Counted from the first letter of the stretch, positions 7,383 to 15,849 are shown. The stretch: 64,000 nucleotides of DNA from Bacillota bacterium (GCA_023436585.1 JAEZIN010000002.1:316903-380902), one strand, 5' to 3'. Program-made: numbers and translations. Notes: generated by a model not told the origin, from the sequence alone.

Positions 7383-9607
7383 CCCACCCACTCCTTCAAT
7401 TGCCGGCCAAGCGTTGTATAGCGCCTGGCGATATGGTTGTTGCGCACCATGGCCTCGATGATCTCCTCCCGCCCCACCAGCACCACCAATTGCCTTGCCC
7501 TGGTGATGGCGGTATAGAGAAGGTTCCGAGTTAGCAGCATGGGCGGGCCGCCCACCACCGGCATCACCACCACGGGGAACTCACTGCCCTGGCTTTTGTG
7601 CACCGAAAGGCAATAGGCCAGCTCCAACGCTTCCCGCTGCTGTTCCTCGTAATCCACCAGCCTGTCCTCATCAAAGCGGACAGTCAGCGTCCGCTCGTCC
7701 GGATCGATGGCCTCCACAAAGCCCACGTCGCCGTTGAATATGCCCTGGCCATCCTCCCAGGTGACGCCGTTGAATTTCCGCCACTCAATCTGATAGTCGT
7801 TTTTCGTTTGCATCACCTTGTCGCCCACGCGAAAAAGCATATCGCCAAACACCAGGGAGGGCTTGCCCATCTGCGGGGGATTCAGTGCCTCCTGCAAAAG
7901 GCGGTTCAATGCCCATACGCCGCATTCCCCCTTTTTGGTGGGGGAAAGCACCTGGATTTGCTTCACGGCATTGGCCAGCCTTTCCTTCTCCTCCATCTTC
8001 AAAAAGGTTGGCAGCCGCTGGGTGCAAAGGGATACGATGGTCTGCGCCGCTTCGCTCAGCGCCGTCTTTCTCTCCAAGAACATGTCCTTGGCCCGGCCGT
8101 TCAGCACGGGCATTTCGCCTCCGTTGATGCGGTGGGCATTCAGTATGATCATGCTGTTTTCATCCTGGCGGAAGATCTGCGTCAAGCGGACGCTGGGTAT
8201 AACCTCGCTTTTTAAAATATCCCCCAGCACGTTCCCCGGCCCCACAGGGGGCAATTGATCCGCGTCGCCCACCATGATGAGACGGGTGCCTGGTGTGATG
8301 GCACGCAGCAGGCTCCGCATAAGAAGGACATCCACCATGGACATCTCGTCCACGATGATGCAGTTGGCCTCCAGGGGATTGTCCTGGCTTCTGGAAAAGC
8401 TGCCTTCGTCGCCGCCATACTCCAGCATGCGGTGAATAGTCTTGGCCTCCACGCCGGTGGCCTCGGTCATGCGCTTGGCTGCCCGGCCGGATGGCGCGCA
8501 TAGGAGGATATCCCCCTCCTTGGAAAGGATGCGGATGATGCAGTTGATGATGGTGGTTTTGCCTGTGCCCGGGCCGCCGGTGATCACCAGCACGCCCTCA
8601 TCCACCGCCGCCTGCACCGCCTTTTGCTGCAAGGGGCTGAAGCTGACGTTATTGCCCTTTTCAAACTGCCTGATGGCCGCGTCCGCCGCCTGGCTCTTGC
8701 GGTAGGGCAGCGCCGCCATCAGTTCGTGCAACCGCTGGGCCACCTCGCGCTCGGCATGAAAGTACTGGGGCAGGTAGATGCCCTGCTCCTCATCCTCCGT
8801 GGGGGATGTAATCATCTCCCGGCGTAATAAAAGCTCCGCCAAGGCCCCCGTTACCAGCTCCTCATTCACCCGGAGCAGCTTTACCGTGCGGCTTACAAGC
8901 TCCGCCCTGGGCAAGTACACATGGCCACCGGTGGAAGCGGCATCCTGCAGCACATACTTCAGCGCGCACTTCACCCGGTGGGGCGAATCCACAGCCATAC
9001 CCATGGACAGCGCAATCCTATCCGCGGTGAGAAAGCCAATGCCCTCTATATCTTCCACCAGGCGGTAAGGGTTCTCCCTGATCACCGCCTGCACCTGATC
9101 GCCATACAGCCGGCTGATCTTCACCGCCAGTGCGGCGCTGACGCCGTAGCTTTGCAAAAACACCATGGCCTGCCGGGCATACATCTGCTCATGAAAGCTT
9201 TGGGCGATCTGCGCGGCACGCTTGGGCCCCACCTTGGGCACATCCGCCAGCCGTTCCGGGTGCTCGCTTAACACATCCAAGGCATCCTTGCCAAAATACG
9301 CCACCAGCAGTTTGGCGGTGGCCGGGCCTACGCCTTTGATGAGCCCCGAGCCCAGATACCGCTCGATACCCAGCAGCGTGGTGGGCTTTACGATCTCACA
9401 TCCCGACGCCTTCCATTGCCGGCCATACTGGGGATGATCCACCCACACGCCAGATAAAACAATCTGCTCCCCGGAAGAAAGCTCCGGCAGCGCGCCCACC
9501 ACCGTCACCTTTTCCCTGCCGGTGCGCACCTGCATGACCGTATAGCCGTTTTCCGCATTGCGGTAGGTGATGTCCGATACCGTTGCTTCCAGCTGCTCCA
9601 CTGCCAC
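7370..9607 (-). CDS. recD2: RecD2-type ATP-dependent 5'-3' DNA helicase
   Basis: 745 aa from GTG 9607. It has an N-terminal OB-like domain and tandem helix-hairpin-helix segments (GLIKGVGPATAKLL, LADVPKVGPKRAAQI). The SF1 helicase core carries Walker A ITGGPGTGKTTI and Walker B IIVDEMSMVD, and the C-terminal motif is AYCLSVHKSQGSEF. It lacks RecB/RecC-binding features and is of RecD2 length. The longer frame to 9667 would place its start inside the -35 box of the promoter at 9639-9667, so the GTG at 9607 (or 9601), just after the expected transcript start, is the real start. It is probably involved in DNA repair and replication-fork processing. Confidence 0.93.
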   Translation of the reverse strand: MAVEQLEATVSDITYRNAENGYTVMQVRTGREKVTVVGALPELSSGEQIVLSGVWVDHPQYGRQWKASGCEIVKPTTLLGIERYLGSGLIKGVGPATAKLLVAYFGKDALDVLSEHPERLADVPKVGPKRAAQIAQSFHEQMYARQAMVFLQSYGVSAALAVKISRLYGDQVQAVIRENPYRLVEDIEGIGFLTADRIALSMGMAVDSPHRVKCALKYVLQDAASTGGHVYLPRAELVSRTVKLLRVNEELVTGALAELLLRREMITSPTEDEEQGIYLPQYFHAEREVAQRLHELMAALPYRKSQAADAAIRQFEKGNNVSFSPLQQKAVQAAVDEGVLVITGGPGTGKTTIINCIIRILSKEGDILLCAPSGRAAKRMTEATGVEAKTIHRMLEYGGDEGSFSRSQDNPLEANCIIVDEMSMVDVLLMRSLLRAITPGTRLIMVGDADQLPPVGPGNVLGDILKSEVIPSVRLTQIFRQDENSMIILNAHRINGGEMPVLNGRAKDMFLERKTALSEAAQTIVSLCTQRLPTFLKMEEKERLANAVKQIQVLSPTKKGECGVWALNRLLQEALNPPQMGKPSLVFGDMLFRVGDKVMQTKNDYQIEWRKFNGVTWEDGQGIFNGDVGFVEAIDPDERTLTVRFDEDRLVDYEEQQREALELAYCLSVHKSQGSEFPVVVMPVVGGPPMLLTRNLLYTAITRARQLVVLVGREEIIEAMVRNNHIARRYTTLGRQLKEWVGWVN

Positions 9608-9638
9608 GCCCCGCTTCCAAATGCTTCTTGTCCCATTG

Positions 9639-9667
9639 ATTATACCACATGCGGGAGGGCTTGACAA
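9639..9667 (-). promoter_or_regulatory. Promoter of recD2-comF
   Basis: On the minus strand: TTGTCA (9667-9662), a 17-bp spacer, and a perfect TATAAT (9644-9639). The start GTG at 9607 lies about 25 nt after the expected +1. Confidence 0.8.
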
Positions 9668-9689
9668 AGCTTCCGGCCGCCGCTACAAT
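9661..9689 (+). promoter_or_regulatory. Promoter of the ABC-F leader/gene, overlapping the recD2 -35
   Basis: A perfect TTGACA (9661-9666), a 17-bp spacer, and TACAAT (9684-9689). Its -35 shares five bases with the -35 of the divergent recD2 promoter, so the two cannot easily be occupied at the same time. Confidence 0.8.
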
Positions 9690-9875
9690 AGGAACGACAA
9701 ATGTGGAAAGGGTAAGGTTTCACGCATGCGCAAATAACCGCTGTCAACACAATGCTGCTCCGTACGGAGCCTTGTTTTGCATCGGTAATTTCGCACCCGT
9801 AAAACAAACGCCCTTTTTGTTTTGGTGTTTTTTACGATTGTGCCTTCCGATGCTACGATGCCGGGAGGTTTTTTG
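9690..9875 (+). promoter_or_regulatory. Candidate ribosome-mediated attenuator leader of the ABC-F gene
   Basis: About 180 nt of untranslated leader hold a three-codon reading frame (9726-9737), a palindromic hairpin (9757-9770, arms GCTCC/GGAGC) followed by CTTGTTTTG, and a second set of mutually exclusive AT-rich stems. The latter are AAAACAAA at 9801-9808 with TTTGTTTT, or AAACGCC at 9806-9812 with GGTGTTT at 9824-9830, and they end in a T run. This is the usual layout of leaders controlling ABC-F and erm resistance genes. The function is inferred from layout only. Confidence 0.5.
9726..9737 (+). CDS. Putative leader peptide M-R-K
   Basis: ATG CGC AAA TAA, with a purine-rich RBS (GGTAAGG, 9711-9717) 8 nt upstream. 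It is located between the ABC-F promoter and the hairpins. Very short basic leader peptides (for example MRL in erm leaders) can stall macrolide-bound ribosomes; whether this one does is unknown. Confidence 0.4.
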   Translation: MRK

Positions 9876-11501
9876 ATGTCATTTTGTTATTTGAACGCAA
9901 CCCATTTGGAAAAAAGCATCGGTCAACGCAGGCTGTTCTCGATACCGCTTTTGCAGATTTACGAAGGCGACAGGATCGGCCTAATCGGCCAAAACGGCGC
10001 GGGAAAATCCACGCTGCTTTCCATATTGAGCGGGGAAACAGCGCCAGATAGAGGCGCCATAAAACGGGAGGTTCCCATCCACCTCATCCACCAGTTCGGC
10101 GTGCCGGTCAAGGCCCAGGGCGCGCAGGCCCTGAAGGAATTCCGAGTTACCGAAGCGGCGCGGCGCAGTGCGCGCAGCGGCGGAGAGCAGACCAGGCTGC
10201 GCTTGGCGGAAACGGACATTACCCGCGTGAAGCTTCTTTTTTGCGATGAGCCCACCGCCAACCTAGACGGGGAAGGCCGGGCACTGCTTGCAAAAAAGCT
10301 AGAACAGTGCGACACCTTCGTGCTGGTCAGCCACGACCGGGAGCTGCTGAACGGTCTTTGCAATCATATCTGGTATCTCCATGAGGAGACGGTTACAGAT
10401 TATCCCGGCAACTACGACAGCTTTTTAAGCATCCAGGAGACGGAGAAAGCGCAGCAGGCCAGGGATTACGAGCGGTATGTTTCCGAAAAAACGCACCTGC
10501 AGGAAGCGCTGGACACCGCGGCCCGCAAGGCCTCCAAGGTAAAAAAAGCCCCCAGCCGCATGGGCTTAAGTGAGGCCCGGCTGCACAGGCGCGCCGCCGG
10601 CGAATCCCAGGAAAAGCTGCACAATGTGAAGAACGCCCTGAAAACCAGGCTGGAGAAGCTGGAGAAGGTGGACCGCCCCAGGGAGGAAACCGCCATCCGG
10701 CTGGACTTTTCCCTCACTGACCCGCCCCAAAGCCGCACCGTGCTAAGAGCGGAGCATGTGTCCTTCGGTTATGACAAGCCCCTGTTCACAGGCGCATCCT
10801 TTGAACTTCCCCTGGGGAGCAGGACGGCGCTGATGGGACCAAACGGCGCGGGCAAATCCACCCTTCTGCGTTTGATCCGGGAAGGCGCGGAGGGCATCCG
10901 CAAGACGCCCAAAGCCACGCTAGGCATATTCGGCCAGGAGTTTGAAACGCTGGACATGGAAATGTCCGTGCTCCAAAACGCATTGCAGCACAGCATACAA
11001 AGCGAGACGGTGGTCCGCACCGTATTGAGCCGCCTTTTGTTCTCCCGGGATGAGATGAACAAGCCCGCCTCCGTCCTGTCGGGCGGCGAGCGGGTGAAGC
11101 TGGCCTTCGCGCAGCTGTTCGTCGGCCCCGCCAACGTGCTTTTGCTGGATGAGCCCACCAACTACCTGGACATCCTATCCCTCTCCGTGCTGGAAAATAT
11201 GCTCAGGGAATACGAGGGCACGGTGCTGTTCGTATCTCACGACCAGGCCTTCGTTTCTGCCGTAGCCACCCGGCTGCTGATTCTGGAGGACGGGAAGCTG
11301 CAGACCTTTGAAGGCACGCTGCCCCACTATAAGCAAAAGCAGGCCCCCCATAGGGACACGGCATTTGACCGCACGCGGCTGCAAATGCGCCTGTCCCAGC
11401 TTTCCGACAACATCGGCCGCGCGAACCCCAAGGAAAAGGAGCGGCTGGAGGCCGAATACGCAGCCTGCCTGCAAGAGTACAGGGCGCTGCAGGGAATATG
11501 A
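9876..11501 (+). CDS. ABC-F ribosomal protection-type ATPase (antibiotic-resistance-like)
   Basis: 541 aa from ATG 9876, with GGGAGG 7 nt upstream; the longer frame from 9822 lacks an RBS. There are two ABC domains and no membrane helices. The first has Walker A GQNGAGKST, signature RSGGEQTR and Walker B LLFCDEPTANLD. The second has GPNGAGKST, LSGGERVK and VLLLDEPTNYLD. Between them is a long charged interdomain linker (about residues 190-300), the part that reaches into the ribosome in ABC-F proteins. Overall similarity is to the Vga/Msr-like group. The regulated leader supports an inducible resistance role against 50S antibiotics (macrolides, lincosamides, pleuromutilins or streptogramins). 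The exact spectrum cannot be read from sequence. Confidence 0.85.
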   Translation: MSFCYLNATHLEKSIGQRRLFSIPLLQIYEGDRIGLIGQNGAGKSTLLSILSGETAPDRGAIKREVPIHLIHQFGVPVKAQGAQALKEFRVTEAARRSARSGGEQTRLRLAETDITRVKLLFCDEPTANLDGEGRALLAKKLEQCDTFVLVSHDRELLNGLCNHIWYLHEETVTDYPGNYDSFLSIQETEKAQQARDYERYVSEKTHLQEALDTAARKASKVKKAPSRMGLSEARLHRRAAGESQEKLHNVKNALKTRLEKLEKVDRPREETAIRLDFSLTDPPQSRTVLRAEHVSFGYDKPLFTGASFELPLGSRTALMGPNGAGKSTLLRLIREGAEGIRKTPKATLGIFGQEFETLDMEMSVLQNALQHSIQSETVVRTVLSRLLFSRDEMNKPASVLSGGERVKLAFAQLFVGPANVLLLDEPTNYLDILSLSVLENMLREYEGTVLFVSHDQAFVSAVATRLLILEDGKLQTFEGTLPHYKQKQAPHRDTAFDRTRLQMRLSQLSDNIGRANPKEKERLEAEYAACLQEYRALQGI

Positions 11502-11537
11502 CATGCACGAACATTGTGCAAATGAACACCCGCGCAC

Positions 11538-11586
11538 ACGCAGGACATGTCCTGCTCTTTAAAAGACATGCCCTGCGTGATATACT
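11538..11586 (+). promoter_or_regulatory. Promoter with paired operator-like repeats upstream of the orphan ABC ATPase
   Basis: GACATGTCCTGC (11544-11555) and GACATGCCCTGC (11565-11576) are direct repeats 21 bp apart, two helical turns. The first lies within the perfect 16-bp palindrome GCAGGACATGTCCTGC (11540-11555). A weak -35 TTTAAA (11558-11563) and -10 TATACT (11581-11586), 17 bp apart, are interleaved with them. This is consistent with repressor binding over the promoter. Confidence 0.5.
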
Positions 11587-11612
11587 GAGAAAAACATGTT
11601 TCAGGAGGCGCC

Positions 11613-12446
11613 ATGGCATCGCCCACGCTGATACTTGACCGTGTATCCTACGCTTTTGCCCAGGGAAAATGGGCGGTGCATGAAGTCACCGGCACATTGG
11701 AGCCGGGCAAGCTCACTGTGCTCATCGGCCCCAACGGCTCGGGTAAAACAACACTTTTGCGCCTGATGGCTGGGCTTTTGCCGGCCAGGACAGGCAAAAT
11801 CATGCTGGATGGCCGCGAGGTTGCACGCATCCCAAGAAAGGAAAGGGCCCGGCTCATCGCGCTCCTGCCCCAAAGGGAGGAATCGCTGCCGGATATGACA
11901 GCGCTGGATATGGTGCTGCTTGGCCGCACGCCCCACCTTTCCCTGCTATCCCAAGAAACAGCGCAGGACCGGGACCTGGCCATGGCGGCTATGGAAAAAA
12001 CAGGCGTATCCACGCTGTATGACCGGCCTGTCGCCACACTGTCCGGCGGCGAGCTCCAGCGGGTCGCCATCGCGCGGGCACTGTGCCAGGATACGCCCGT
12101 GCTCCTGTTGGATGAGCCGGTGGCCAGCCTGGATATCGGCCACCAGTCGTCTGTAATGTCCCTTTTATCCGCACTTGCGCATGAACAAAACATATGTGTT
12201 GTCTGCGTGCTGCACGACTTAAACCTGGCAGCCCATTTTGCCGATCATGTAATATTGCTGTCCCACGGCAAACTGCTTCAATCCGGCGAACCGGAAGCGG
12301 TGCTCACGGAGGAACTGCTTTTATCCTCCTACGGCGTGCGGGTGCACAGGCTCTTATGCGGCGAGCGCTTCGCTCTGGCGCCTGATTTTATCAAGGCAGA
12401 CAAGCCCCATTCATACGAGGACGGCGCGCGTCGGAAAACCTCCTGA
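11613..12446 (+). CDS. ABC transporter ATP-binding protein, siderophore/cobalamin type (FecE/BtuD-like)
   Basis: 277 aa, starting at ATG 11613 behind CAGGAGG. It is a complete single ABC domain: Walker A IGPNGSGKTT (about residues 38-47), Q-loop LLPQREESLP, signature TLSGGELQRVAIARAL, Walker B VLLLDEPVASLD and switch VLHDLNLAAHF. The sequence around the Q-loop and the DLNLA switch fits the FecCD/BtuCD importer family. No permease or binding protein lies next to it, so it must work with components encoded elsewhere or is a remnant. Metal or vitamin control by the upstream operator is plausible but unproven. Confidence 0.8.
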   Translation: MASPTLILDRVSYAFAQGKWAVHEVTGTLEPGKLTVLIGPNGSGKTTLLRLMAGLLPARTGKIMLDGREVARIPRKERARLIALLPQREESLPDMTALDMVLLGRTPHLSLLSQETAQDRDLAMAAMEKTGVSTLYDRPVATLSGGELQRVAIARALCQDTPVLLLDEPVASLDIGHQSSVMSLLSALAHEQNICVVCVLHDLNLAAHFADHVILLSHGKLLQSGEPEAVLTEELLLSSYGVRVHRLLCGERFALAPDFIKADKPHSYEDGARRKTS

Positions 12447-12514
12447 ACTGCGGGAAAGTCCTTCTTCCCAGGCCATTTTGAGAAACGTATTTTTTGCCGC
12501 CCACCGAAAATCTA

Positions 12515-12543
12515 TTGCATTTCCCATAAAAATGGTGTATCAT
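12515..12543 (+). promoter_or_regulatory. Promoter of the HPr-like gene
   Basis: TTGCAT (12515-12520), a 17-bp spacer, and TATCAT (12538-12543), 35 nt before the start codon. Confidence 0.65.
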
Positions 12544-12577
12544 TTATTCTGTACCAAATAAAGGGGGTGCTTCATTT

Positions 12578-12805
12578 ATGAAGTCCGTCAATATCCGTCT
12601 CAGCCTGGCTGAAAATGTGAAGACGTTTGTAAACGTCGTCAACCGTTACCCCTACGACATGGACCTGCGTGCAGGCCGCCATGTGGTGGATGCCAAATCC
12701 ATTCTGGGCATCTTCAGTCTGGACCTGAGCAAACCCATCGCCCTGGAAGTGTACGCTGACGATTGTGATGATCTGATGGCTGACATCAAGCCCTTCGTCG
12801 CCTGA
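12578..12805 (+). CDS. HPr-family phosphocarrier paralogue lacking the active-site histidine
   Basis: 75 aa with RBS AAAGGGGG. The length and fold signature match HPr. The regulatory serine region is clear (DAKSILGIFSL, like the usual GKSIMGVMSL around Ser46), and the C-terminal helix DDLMADIKPFV fits. The usual catalytic GLHARPA segment is replaced by LSLAENVKTF, with no histidine at the phosphorylation position. It therefore cannot act as a normal PTS phosphocarrier. Such paralogues are common in Clostridia, and a regulatory role comparable to Crh is an inference. Confidence 0.75.
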   Translation: MKSVNIRLSLAENVKTFVNVVNRYPYDMDLRAGRHVVDAKSILGIFSLDLSKPIALEVYADDCDDLMADIKPFVA

Positions 12806-12853
12806 TAGGGTACGGGCCGCCTGCTGTGGCAGGCATTGCATATTGTATCATTT

Positions 12854-12887
12854 CCCCTCAGCCTTCTGGTTTGAGGGGATTTTTCCT
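12854..12887 (+). terminator. Terminator after the HPr-like gene
   Basis: CCCCTCA (12854-12860) pairs with TGAGGGG (12872-12878), followed by ATTTTTCC. Confidence 0.75.
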
Positions 12888-12945
12888 GTAGATTTATTAG
12901 GAAAGCATTGATTCCAATCAGCGATTCCTTAAGGAGGGCGATGCA

Positions 12946-13701
12946 GTGATGATCAGCCGCAAAACCCCCGACCTGGAGAACAAGCTGCTGATCCTGTTTG
13001 CCGTTGACGAGCTGGGCCCCCTGACCAGCCTGCAGCTATTGCAGTTCCTGGCGGAAAACGACCTGATGGATTATATCACCATGCAGCTGACCCTGGGAGA
13101 GCTGCTGGCCGCCGGCCATATTGATACCGTCCCCCACGCGCTGGGGACGCTGTATACGCTCACCGCGGAAGGCCGCGAATCTCTGACGCTGTTTTTACGG
13201 CGTTTGCCGCACAGCATTTACTCCCTGGTGCGTGATATTGTACCCAGGTGGAAGGTCCGTTTCCAGCGGGAAACACAGATGCTGGCGGACTTTCACAAGC
13301 GCGAGGACGGCTCGTATGCCTTAAGGCTTCGCCTGATGGAGAAGGATGCGCCGCTGCTGGACATGACGCTTTCCTTGCCCACAAGAAACGCGGCTGACAG
13401 GATGTCCCGCCGGTGGCCTTTGGCCGCTCCGGCGTTTTACGGACACCTGATGCAAGCGCTGGGGGATGACTTTTCCCAGAACGCACAGCCGCCAAGCGGC
13501 CTGTCCCAAGGCACATCCATCATTTCTGACGGCTTTCAGGGCTGCATCCTGCGCCTTGCCCAAGGCGGACAGGCATCGCCTGCCTTTGATATCTCCCTGG
13601 CGCTTCCCACAGAATCCATGGCGCTTTTCTTCGCCGGGCGATGGCCAGGGAAGGCGGAGGAAATCTGCGGCCTTTTGATGGACCGGCTGTCGGAGGAATG
13701 A
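12946..13701 (+). CDS. DUF4364 family protein
   Basis: 251 aa. The N-terminus (about 1-95) is a winged-helix-like segment, LENKLLILFAVDELGPLTSLQLLQFLAENDLMDYITMQ in outline, the hallmark of DUF4364. The rest is a mixed alpha/beta domain. Members are widespread in Clostridia and usually have no assigned function; a DNA-binding regulatory role is plausible. The start is GTG 12946 or ATG 12949; both fit the RBS AAGGAGGG at 12931-12938. A perfect terminator follows. Confidence 0.8.
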   Translation: MMISRKTPDLENKLLILFAVDELGPLTSLQLLQFLAENDLMDYITMQLTLGELLAAGHIDTVPHALGTLYTLTAEGRESLTLFLRRLPHSIYSLVRDIVPRWKVRFQRETQMLADFHKREDGSYALRLRLMEKDAPLLDMTLSLPTRNAADRMSRRWPLAAPAFYGHLMQALGDDFSQNAQPPSGLSQGTSIISDGFQGCILRLAQGGQASPAFDISLALPTESMALFFAGRWPGKAEEICGLLMDRLSEE

Positions 13702-13702
13702 T

Positions 13703-13738
13703 AAAGGCCCGGAACGCATGATCGTTCCGGGCCTTTTG
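13703..13738. terminator. Strong terminator between DUF4364 and the convergent esterase gene
   Basis: A 14-bp stem (AAAGGCCCGGAACG/CGTTCCGGGCCTTT) with a 6-nt loop and T-rich tail on the plus strand; it can also serve the minus strand. Confidence 0.85.
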
Positions 13739-13774
13739 TTCTGCCACAAGGAATGGGGCAAAAGCTATTATGAA

Positions 13775-14743
13775 TCAGCCCTTGAGTTCCTTTACAAACC
13801 ACTGCAGCACCGTATCGTCCATATCGGGCAGGTGCTCATGGCCAAAATCGGGGTAGAAGGTCACTTTCTTGGGGGATGTAATCTTGTTGTAGCAGGCGAA
13901 TTGGGTGGACGGCGGGCAGATTTTATCCATCAGACCGGTAAACATGTGCACCTTCCCCTGGATGCGGGGGGCCAGGTGCTGGATGTCGATATATCCCAGC
14001 TTTGTGAAGATCTCCTCTTCCCGGCTGTGGGTGGGGTCGAATCTGCGGAAGTGCTGCTTCAGTTCCACATAGGCATCCTCCGCCATGTCCATCTCCCATA
14101 CGCGCTGATAGTCCGACAGGAAAGGGTAGACAGGCGCGGCTGCCTTGATATCGGCCAGCGCCGCGCAGGCCATGGTCAGGCCTCCGCCTTGGGAACCACC
14201 TCTGGCCGCCAGCCGTGATGCATCCACCTCCGAGAAGGAGGATACCACCCGGGCCAGCAGCGCCGTATCCAAAAAGATGTGGCGGAACAGCAGCTTGTGG
14301 GGGTCCTTATCATCCAGGCCGCGAATGATCTGCCCCTGCAATGTGTTTCCCACGACGCCGCCCACATCTTCGCTCCGGCCGCCCTGGCCGCGTACATCGA
14401 TGGCCGCCACGCAAAAGCCCGCGCCGGCCCAGGCCGCCAGGGAGGTCCAGCACTCACTGGCCCCGGAATAGCCATGGAAGCACAGAATGGCCGGCAGGCT
14501 GCCCTGTATGACTTTGGGCCGCATATACTTGGCATAGATGCGCGCCTCGCCGGTACCGGTAAAGGTCAGGTGAAAGCTGTCCAAGAACGGGTGCTCAAAG
14601 GGTGCTTTTTCAAGCAAAGGCTTGGGGTCAAGCGCTGCCATCTCCGCAAGGGCCTTGTCCCAATATGCGTCAAAGTCGTGAGGGCGGGGATTCCGTCCTT
14701 CATAGGTGAGAAGCTTCTCCACCGGCAAATCAAACAATCCCAT
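13775..14743 (-). CDS. Acetyl-xylan esterase / cephalosporin-C deacetylase family hydrolase
   Basis: 322 aa from ATG 14743, which has GGAGAT upstream and begins MGLFDLPVEKLLTYEG, the typical family start; the longer frame to 14962 is not credible. It is a cytoplasmic alpha/beta hydrolase of the CE7 family, with RGQGGRSED, the nucleophile elbow RGGSQGGGL (Ser near residue 180) and the C-terminal catalytic His in DFGHEH. These enzymes remove acetyl groups from xylo-oligosaccharides and similar acetylated substrates after uptake. No signal peptide is seen. It is divergent from degV. Confidence 0.9.
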   Translation of the reverse strand: MGLFDLPVEKLLTYEGRNPRPHDFDAYWDKALAEMAALDPKPLLEKAPFEHPFLDSFHLTFTGTGEARIYAKYMRPKVIQGSLPAILCFHGYSGASECWTSLAAWAGAGFCVAAIDVRGQGGRSEDVGGVVGNTLQGQIIRGLDDKDPHKLLFRHIFLDTALLARVVSSFSEVDASRLAARGGSQGGGLTMACAALADIKAAAPVYPFLSDYQRVWEMDMAEDAYVELKQHFRRFDPTHSREEEIFTKLGYIDIQHLAPRIQGKVHMFTGLMDKICPPSTQFACYNKITSPKKVTFYPDFGHEHLPDMDDTVLQWFVKELKG

Positions 14744-14875
14744 GACCGCATCTCCTATCCGATTAAGCTGCCTATATATTACCATATAAGGCTGGCTTTG
14801 CCTACCTGTTTGTGCTGCCGAAGAGAGCGCAGGGCTTCCGAAAAGGCCGGTTGACCGTGCCTTAATTTGCATCAG

Positions 14876-14904
14876 TTGCTTTTTTTTGTGAAACCAGATA
14901 CAAT
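14876..14904 (+). promoter_or_regulatory. Promoter of degV
   Basis: TTGCTT (14876-14881), a 17-bp spacer, and TACAAT (14899-14904). Confidence 0.65.
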
Positions 14905-14960
14905 AGAATAGATTATATGTTCTTTTTCCATTGCCATTTTTTCGATGGGAGGATTCATGC

Positions 14961-15836
14961 ATGGACTACGTATTCATGACAGATTCGGACAGCGACCTTG
15001 GCTATACCCTGGCTGATGAAATGCAGATTCCAGTGGTACGCATGCCCTACATGCTGGAAGGCAAGGAATACTTCGATGACATGGGCCGGGGGGGCGACAT
15101 CAAGGATTTCTACGCCAAAATGCGGGCCGGCGCGGCTCCCAACACCTCCCTATTGCCTACCGCCCTTTACCTGGAATATTTTGAGCCCATCCTCAAGGAA
15201 GGCCATGATATCCTGTTCCTGGCCTTTTCCAGCGAGCTTTCGGCCACGATCCAGAACATTTTCGCCGCGCGCCTGGAGCTTTTGGAAAAGTATCCGGACC
15301 GCAAATTCCTGGTGGTGGACACATGGAGTATTTCCGCGCCGCAGACAAACCTGATCCTGCCCGCCTATGAACTGTATAAGCAGGGCAAGACCATGGAGGA
15401 AGTGGCTGCCTGGGTGGAGGCCAACAAGATGCGTTCCCAGGCCTGGATCACGGTGGAAGACTTGAAGTACTTAAAGCGCGGTGGCCGCATCTCCGGCACC
15501 GCTGCCGTAATGGGCACCATGCTGGACCTCAAGCCCATCGTGGTTCTGGGCAGGAACGGCAAGATCGTACCGGCGGAAAAGGTGCAGGGCCGCAAGAAGG
15601 CCATGCGCATCCTGGCGGAACGCACGGCAGAGAACATTGAGAACCCCGAATCCCAAACCATGATCATCATGCATGCCGACTGCCTGGAGGATGCCCAGCG
15701 CCTGGAGGAGCTGATCCGCCAGAAGGTACCGAATATCAAGGCCATCCGCACCATCATGGTAGGCCCTGTGATCGGCGCTCACTGCGGCCCCGGCACGCTG
15801 GCCAGCTGCTTCCTGGGCAAGGAAAGGCCGATATAA
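14961..15836 (+). CDS. DegV family fatty-acid-binding protein
   Basis: 291 aa from ATG 14961, with GGGAGG at 14946-14951. It shows the family start TDSDSDL, the ligand loop LAFSSELSAT, DTWSISAPQ and the conserved KRGGRISGTAA. DegV/FakB proteins bind a fatty acid and present it to the kinase FakA, feeding exogenous or recycled acyl chains into phospholipid synthesis. No fakA lies in this window. Length and motifs are typical. Confidence 0.92.
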   Translation: MDYVFMTDSDSDLGYTLADEMQIPVVRMPYMLEGKEYFDDMGRGGDIKDFYAKMRAGAAPNTSLLPTALYLEYFEPILKEGHDILFLAFSSELSATIQNIFAARLELLEKYPDRKFLVVDTWSISAPQTNLILPAYELYKQGKTMEEVAAWVEANKMRSQAWITVEDLKYLKRGGRISGTAAVMGTMLDLKPIVVLGRNGKIVPAEKVQGRKKAMRILAERTAENIENPESQTMIIMHADCLEDAQRLEELIRQKVPNIKAIRTIMVGPVIGAHCGPGTLASCFLGKERPI

Positions 15837-15849
15837 CGATATATACGCA

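Noticed and set aside
12941..12949. Two-codon frame (ATG CAG TGA) overlapping the DUF4364 start
   Set aside because: The RBS is only 2 nt from this ATG, too close for efficient initiation; it is probably chance.
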